Positions 61,016 through 64,000 of a stretch of 64,000 nt of DNA are shown one piece after another. The stretch is from JAHRAW01 sp965203265 (GTDB lineage: Bacteria; Pseudomonadota; Gammaproteobacteria; Arenicellales; Poriferihabitantaceae). A model generated the notes under the pieces. The model searched no databases. It worked only from the letters and a program-made list of their open reading frames with translations, and was not told where the DNA came from. A program made the position numbers and the translations under genes. The stretch is taken from NCBI GenBank assembly GCA_965203265.1, contig CBDBBV010000002.1, positions 558,001 to 622,000 of the forward strand. Direction: 5' to 3'. Each line of letters begins with the position of its first letter. Within the stretch, counting starts at the first letter, position 1.

Positions 61016-63273
61016 TGCTGTCCGAGGAATTGGAGGTAACGCTGGGCGACGCGGTTACGCTGGCGCGCAAGGAACGGCACGAGATCATCACGGTCGAGCA
61101 TCTGCTGTTCGCCTTGCTGGACGATCGCGAAACCCGCCGCGCCATCATCTCCTGCGGCGGCGACATCAACACGCTGAAAAAACTGCTGGCGAACTATCTG
61201 CAAAATGAAGTCCCACTGCTGGTCGAGGGCAGCGAGCACGAACCTCAGCCGGGCCTCGGTTTCCAACGGGTGTTGCAGCGCGCCATCATGCATGTGCAGA
61301 GTCTCGGCGAGAAAGAGGTTCGCGGTGCCAACGTGCTGGTTGCGGTATTCAGCGAGAAGGAATCCCACGCGGTTTATTTTCTGAGCCAGCAGGAAATCAG
61401 CCGCTTCGATGTGGTCAATTACATATCCCACGGCATCACCAAAATTCCCGGCGGCGGGCGTTTGCCGGCGCCGGGGGATGAACTCGATGGGGGTCGCGAA
61501 GGCGATCGGGAAACGCCCGGCGGGCCCCTCGAAAGCTACACGGTCAACCTCAACCAACTCGCTCAGGAAGGCCGCATCGACCCCCTCATCGGGCGCGCCG
61601 CGGAGCTGCGGCGCACCGAGCAGATATTGTGTCGTCGGCGCAAAAACAACCCGTTGTTCGTGGGCGAGGCGGGCGTCGGCAAAACCGCTTTGGCCGAGGG
61701 GTTGGCACGCAAGATCGCGCGGGGAGAAGTGCCCGAAGCGCTCGCCGGATGCACCATTTATTCGCTGGATATGGGGATGTTGCTGGCGGGCGCGAAATAT
61801 CGCGGCGACTTCGAGCAGCGGTTGAAATCGGTGCTGGCGGAATTGCAGCGGCAGCCCGGCGCCATCCTCTTCATCGACGAAATTCACACCGTCATCGGTG
61901 CCGGAGCGGTTTCCGGCGGCGCGCTGGACGCCTCCAATCTGCTCAAGCCGATGCTGGCTTCCGGCGAGATAAAATGTATCGGCTCCACCACCTACCGGGA
62001 ATATCGCGGCATATTCGAAAAAGATCGCGCCTTGTCGCGCAGATTCCAGAAGATCGATATTACCGAGCCGACCGTCGAAGAAGCCATCGAAATTCTGCGC
62101 GGCCTGAAGACGCGCTTTGAAAAACACCACGATGTCAAATACACCCAACCGGCGCTGCGAATCGCGGTGGAGTTGTCGGCGCGTTATCTGAGCGAGCGCC
62201 AGTTGCCGGATACCGCCATCGATGTGATCGACGAAGCCGGGGCGAAGACTCAGCTGGTCACCGAGGGGAAGCGCAAGAAGACCATCGGCGTGCGCGAGAT
62301 CGAGAGCATGATCGCGGATATCGCCCGCATCCCGCCCAAGCATGTTTCCGCCTCGGACACCCGCGCGCTGAAACATCTGGAGCGCGACCTCAAGATGCTG
62401 GTGTTCGGGCAGGATCAGGCGATTTCCGCGTTGGCCTCGTCCATCAAGATGGCGCGCTCCGGGCTGGGCAACGCCGAAAAACCGATCGCGTCGTTGCTGT
62501 TTTCCGGGCCCACCGGCGTCGGCAAGACCGAGGTTACCAAGCAGCTCGCCAGCACGCTGGGCATCGAGTTCATCCGCTTCGATATGTCGGAATACATGGA
62601 GCGACACACCGTCTCCAGATTGATCGGCGCGCCGCCGGGCTATGTGGGATTCGATCAGGGCGGGCTGCTCACCGAGGCCGTCAATCAGCATCCCCACGGG
62701 GTATTGCTGTTCGATGAGATCGAAAAAGCCCATCCGGATGTATTCAACATCCTGCTGCAGGTGATGGACTACGGCAGCCTCACGGACAACAACGGGCGCA
62801 AGTCCGATTTTCGCAACATCATTCTGGTGATGACCACCAACGCCGGGGCGGAACGGGCGGCGCGGGAGACCATGGGCTTTGTCGCGCAGGATCACAGCAG
62901 CGACGACATGGAGGCGATCAAGAAGGCCTTCACGCCGGAATTCCGCAACCGGCTCGACGGCATCATCCGCTTCAACGGGCTGGATGCCGAGACCATCTTG
63001 CACGTGGTGCGAAAATTCATCTACGAATTGGAACAACAACTGGCCGATCGTCAGGTTACCTTCGAGATCGACGATCCGGCGGTACGGTGGCTTGCCGACA
63101 AGGGCTATGACGCCGCTATGGGCGCGCGTCCGATGCAGCGGGTGATTCAGCAGGAAATCAAGCGCCCGCTGGCGGACGAACTGTTGTTCGGCGGCCTCGC
63201 CAAGGGAGGCCACATCAAGATTTCTCTGGCCGAAGACGCGCGCTCGCTCGATTTCTCGTTGGAAAAAAATTGA
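61015..63273 (+). CDS. clpA: ATP-dependent Clp protease ATP-binding subunit ClpA
   Basis: A 752-aa unfoldase with an N-domain (LEVTLGDAVTLARKERHEI), AAA1 Walker A GEAGVGKTALAEGL, AAA2 Walker A SGPTGVGKTEVTKQL and Walker B LLFDEIEKAHPDVF. The IGL-type loop for ClpP binding is in the AAA2 part. Length agrees with E. coli ClpA (758). ATG 61015 is chosen by homology and overlap with clpS. Confidence 0.96.
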   Translation: MLSEELEVTLGDAVTLARKERHEIITVEHLLFALLDDRETRRAIISCGGDINTLKKLLANYLQNEVPLLVEGSEHEPQPGLGFQRVLQRAIMHVQSLGEKEVRGANVLVAVFSEKESHAVYFLSQQEISRFDVVNYISHGITKIPGGGRLPAPGDELDGGREGDRETPGGPLESYTVNLNQLAQEGRIDPLIGRAAELRRTEQILCRRRKNNPLFVGEAGVGKTALAEGLARKIARGEVPEALAGCTIYSLDMGMLLAGAKYRGDFEQRLKSVLAELQRQPGAILFIDEIHTVIGAGAVSGGALDASNLLKPMLASGEIKCIGSTTYREYRGIFEKDRALSRRFQKIDITEPTVEEAIEILRGLKTRFEKHHDVKYTQPALRIAVELSARYLSERQLPDTAIDVIDEAGAKTQLVTEGKRKKTIGVREIESMIADIARIPPKHVSASDTRALKHLERDLKMLVFGQDQAISALASSIKMARSGLGNAEKPIASLLFSGPTGVGKTEVTKQLASTLGIEFIRFDMSEYMERHTVSRLIGAPPGYVGFDQGGLLTEAVNQHPHGVLLFDEIEKAHPDVFNILLQVMDYGSLTDNNGRKSDFRNIILVMTTNAGAERAARETMGFVAQDHSSDDMEAIKKAFTPEFRNRLDGIIRFNGLDAETILHVVRKFIYELEQQLADRQVTFEIDDPAVRWLADKGYDAAMGARPMQRVIQQEIKRPLADELLFGGLAKGGHIKISLAEDARSLDFSLEKN

Positions 63274-63329
63274 TCCCGCGCGTCCGATTGCCGCTTTTTA
63301 CCAAACCATTTTTTATCTAGGAGACCTCC

Positions 63330-63614
63330 ATGGCAAACGAAGGCTACCATGAGCCCACCGAAGAACTGTCCGATGAAACTCGGGACATGCACCGCGCCAT
63401 CACCTCCCTGATGGAGGAACTGGAAGCGGTGGATTGGTACAACCAACGGGTAGACGCCTGCAAGGACGCGGAACTCAAGCGCATACTGGAACACAACCGC
63501 GACGAGGAAAAGGAGCACGCCGCCATGGTGCTGGAATGGATTCGCCGCCGGGACGATGTGCTCGATCGCGAGCTCAGAGAGGCGCTGTTCACCGAGGGCC
63601 CCATCGGCCACTGA
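63330..63614 (+). CDS. Encapsulated ferritin-like protein (EncFtn)
   Basis: A 94-aa EncFtn that closely follows the Rhodospirillum rubrum protein: LMEELEAVDWYNQRVDA, HNRDEEKEHAAMVLEW and LFTEGPI. Ferroxidase ligands are E30, E60 and H63, with W36 and Y37 alongside, at the same spacing (offset 2) as E32, E62, H65, W38 and Y39 there (from memory). EncFtn is a decameric iron oxidase stored inside an encapsulin shell. This protein stops right after the ferritin core and lacks the usual C-terminal cargo peptide. It has AGGAGA before the ATG. Confidence 0.9.
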   Translation: MANEGYHEPTEELSDETRDMHRAITSLMEELEAVDWYNQRVDACKDAELKRILEHNRDEEKEHAAMVLEWIRRRDDVLDRELREALFTEGPIGH

Positions 63615-63934
63615 GGCCGCACGGGTACGACCATTTGCCTCCCATTTTCCCCGTTTTCGGGGGTTTTCCCTCTAAATACGCCTGAATTCGGGCATTTTCG
63701 TGCAATTCCCCGCGGCTTCCGTGCCTCGGGAAATGGGCGAAACAGGCTTGGTCGGGCTGCGGGGTTGTCGGCGGCGAAAATTGTGTTACACTCCCCCCAT
63801 CGCTTGCACAGTCGGGTTGTCCGCCAGCAAGCTTGAATATGCAGGTCATCTTGTTGACCTGTTCGTCGGCGTTGCCACAAATCGGTAATCGCGTGGCGCG
63901 TCAAACAAAAGCAGAAAACCATCGGAGCATGAAA
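63615..63934. other. 320-base gap after EncFtn, no gene seen
   Basis: This spacer holds no supported gene. Short open frames on both strands are without family resemblance. It contains a small hairpin (63649-63662) and, near 63780, an AT-richer part (TTGTGTTACACTCC) which could be a promoter for the next gene, although no clear -35/-10 pair stands out. Confidence 0.6.
63649..63667 (+). terminator. Weak hairpin after EncFtn
   Basis: CCCCG / TTTT / CGGGG (63649-63662), then GTTTTCCC. The stem is only 5 pairs and the T-run is short and interrupted, so termination is uncertain. Confidence 0.3.
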
Positions 63935-64000
63935 ATGAAAGACAAAGATACATCAAGACCATCAACGGGCGAGCTGAACTACTTGGATCTCGATCGCGCC
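63935..64000 (+). CDS. Start of an open frame, possibly the encapsulin shell protein (cut by window end)
   Basis: GGAG at 63924-63927 is 7 bases before ATG 63935 (another ATG at 63929 is too close to it). The 22 visible codons end in GELNYLDLDRA. Position after EncFtn, and the resemblance of YLDLDRA to the opening of family 1 encapsulins (a short aromatic-Leu-x-Arg/x-x-Ala-Pro start), suggest the shell. The evidence is thin, and the remainder lies outside the window. Confidence 0.4.
   Translation, partial: MKDKDTSRPSTGELNYLDLDRA

Noticed and set aside
1..64000. tRNA, rRNA and CRISPR arrays
   Set aside because: I scanned the spacers by eye and saw no cloverleaf with a CCA end, no rRNA signature and no regularly spaced repeats. 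A covariance search would be decisive.

Overview
The window is one contiguous stretch of a GC-rich bacterial chromosome. It is almost certainly from a gammaproteobacterium: it carries the rhlB<>trxA-rho-rpmE arrangement, recA-recX-alaS-lysC, rpmF-plsX-fabH-fabG-acpP-fabF-mltG-tmk-holB-tatD, and clpS-clpA. The density of genes for methylated amines and sulfonium compounds suggests a marine or host-associated (for example sponge-symbiont-like) heterotroph. That lifestyle is inference. No rRNA, tRNA or CRISPR array was seen.

Layout. 1-4.4 kb: an osmolyte-catabolism operon with the tail of an NDP-forming acyl-CoA synthetase, a CaiD-type hydratase, a DddP-type M24 metalloenzyme and a BetA-type GMC oxidoreductase. 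4.5-5.6 kb: a putative outer-membrane barrel protein. 5.6-9.5 kb: rhlB, trxA, rho and rpmE. 9.5-17.5 kb: a truncated nuclease, hemL, an MscS channel, bolA, fhs, panE, a YHS protein and rmuC. 17.7-19.8 kb: an AT-rich patch with an FRG-TPR protein and a tiny GIY-YIG protein. 20-30.4 kb: an MttB-family methyltransferase and an FAD-GcvT oxidoreductase, separated by an AT-richer six-gene glycan cluster (FkbM, GT2, GT25, GT-D, two more GT2-like), then a SAM methyltransferase. 30.5-36.7 kb: sixA, a lone TnpB insertion sequence just upstream of recA, recX and alaS. 36.7-40.75 kb: an AT-rich two-gene island (degenerate kinase-SF1 helicase plus a winged-helix-like partner) bracketed by two copies of the lysC start. 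40.8-46.5 kb: lysC and a polyamine ABC transporter. 46.5-47.5 kb: an AT-rich PD-(D/E)XK nuclease-like gene. 47.5-51.4 kb (minus strand): an Smr protein, trxB, sat and DAHP synthase. 51.5-60.2 kb: the rpmF/fatty-acid/DNA-replication cluster. 60.3-64 kb: an erpA-like gene, clpS, clpA, encapsulated ferritin, and the first codons of what may be its encapsulin shell.

How the genes fit together. The 5' operon can be read as a complete route from DMSP via acrylate, acryloyl-CoA and 3-hydroxypropionate, or alternatively as a betaine/carnitine operon. MttB, the dimethylglycine/sarcosine-type oxidoreductase and fhs would feed methyl groups into the tetrahydrofolate pool. The most interesting accessory locus is the kinase-like/helicase island at the alaS-lysC junction. 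It resembles the helicase half of the Mokosh type of phage defence but has a different partner and lacks a phospholipase-D nuclease. The FRG-TPR, PD-(D/E)XK and TnpB genes are further accessory items, each in its own small AT-rich or mobile context.
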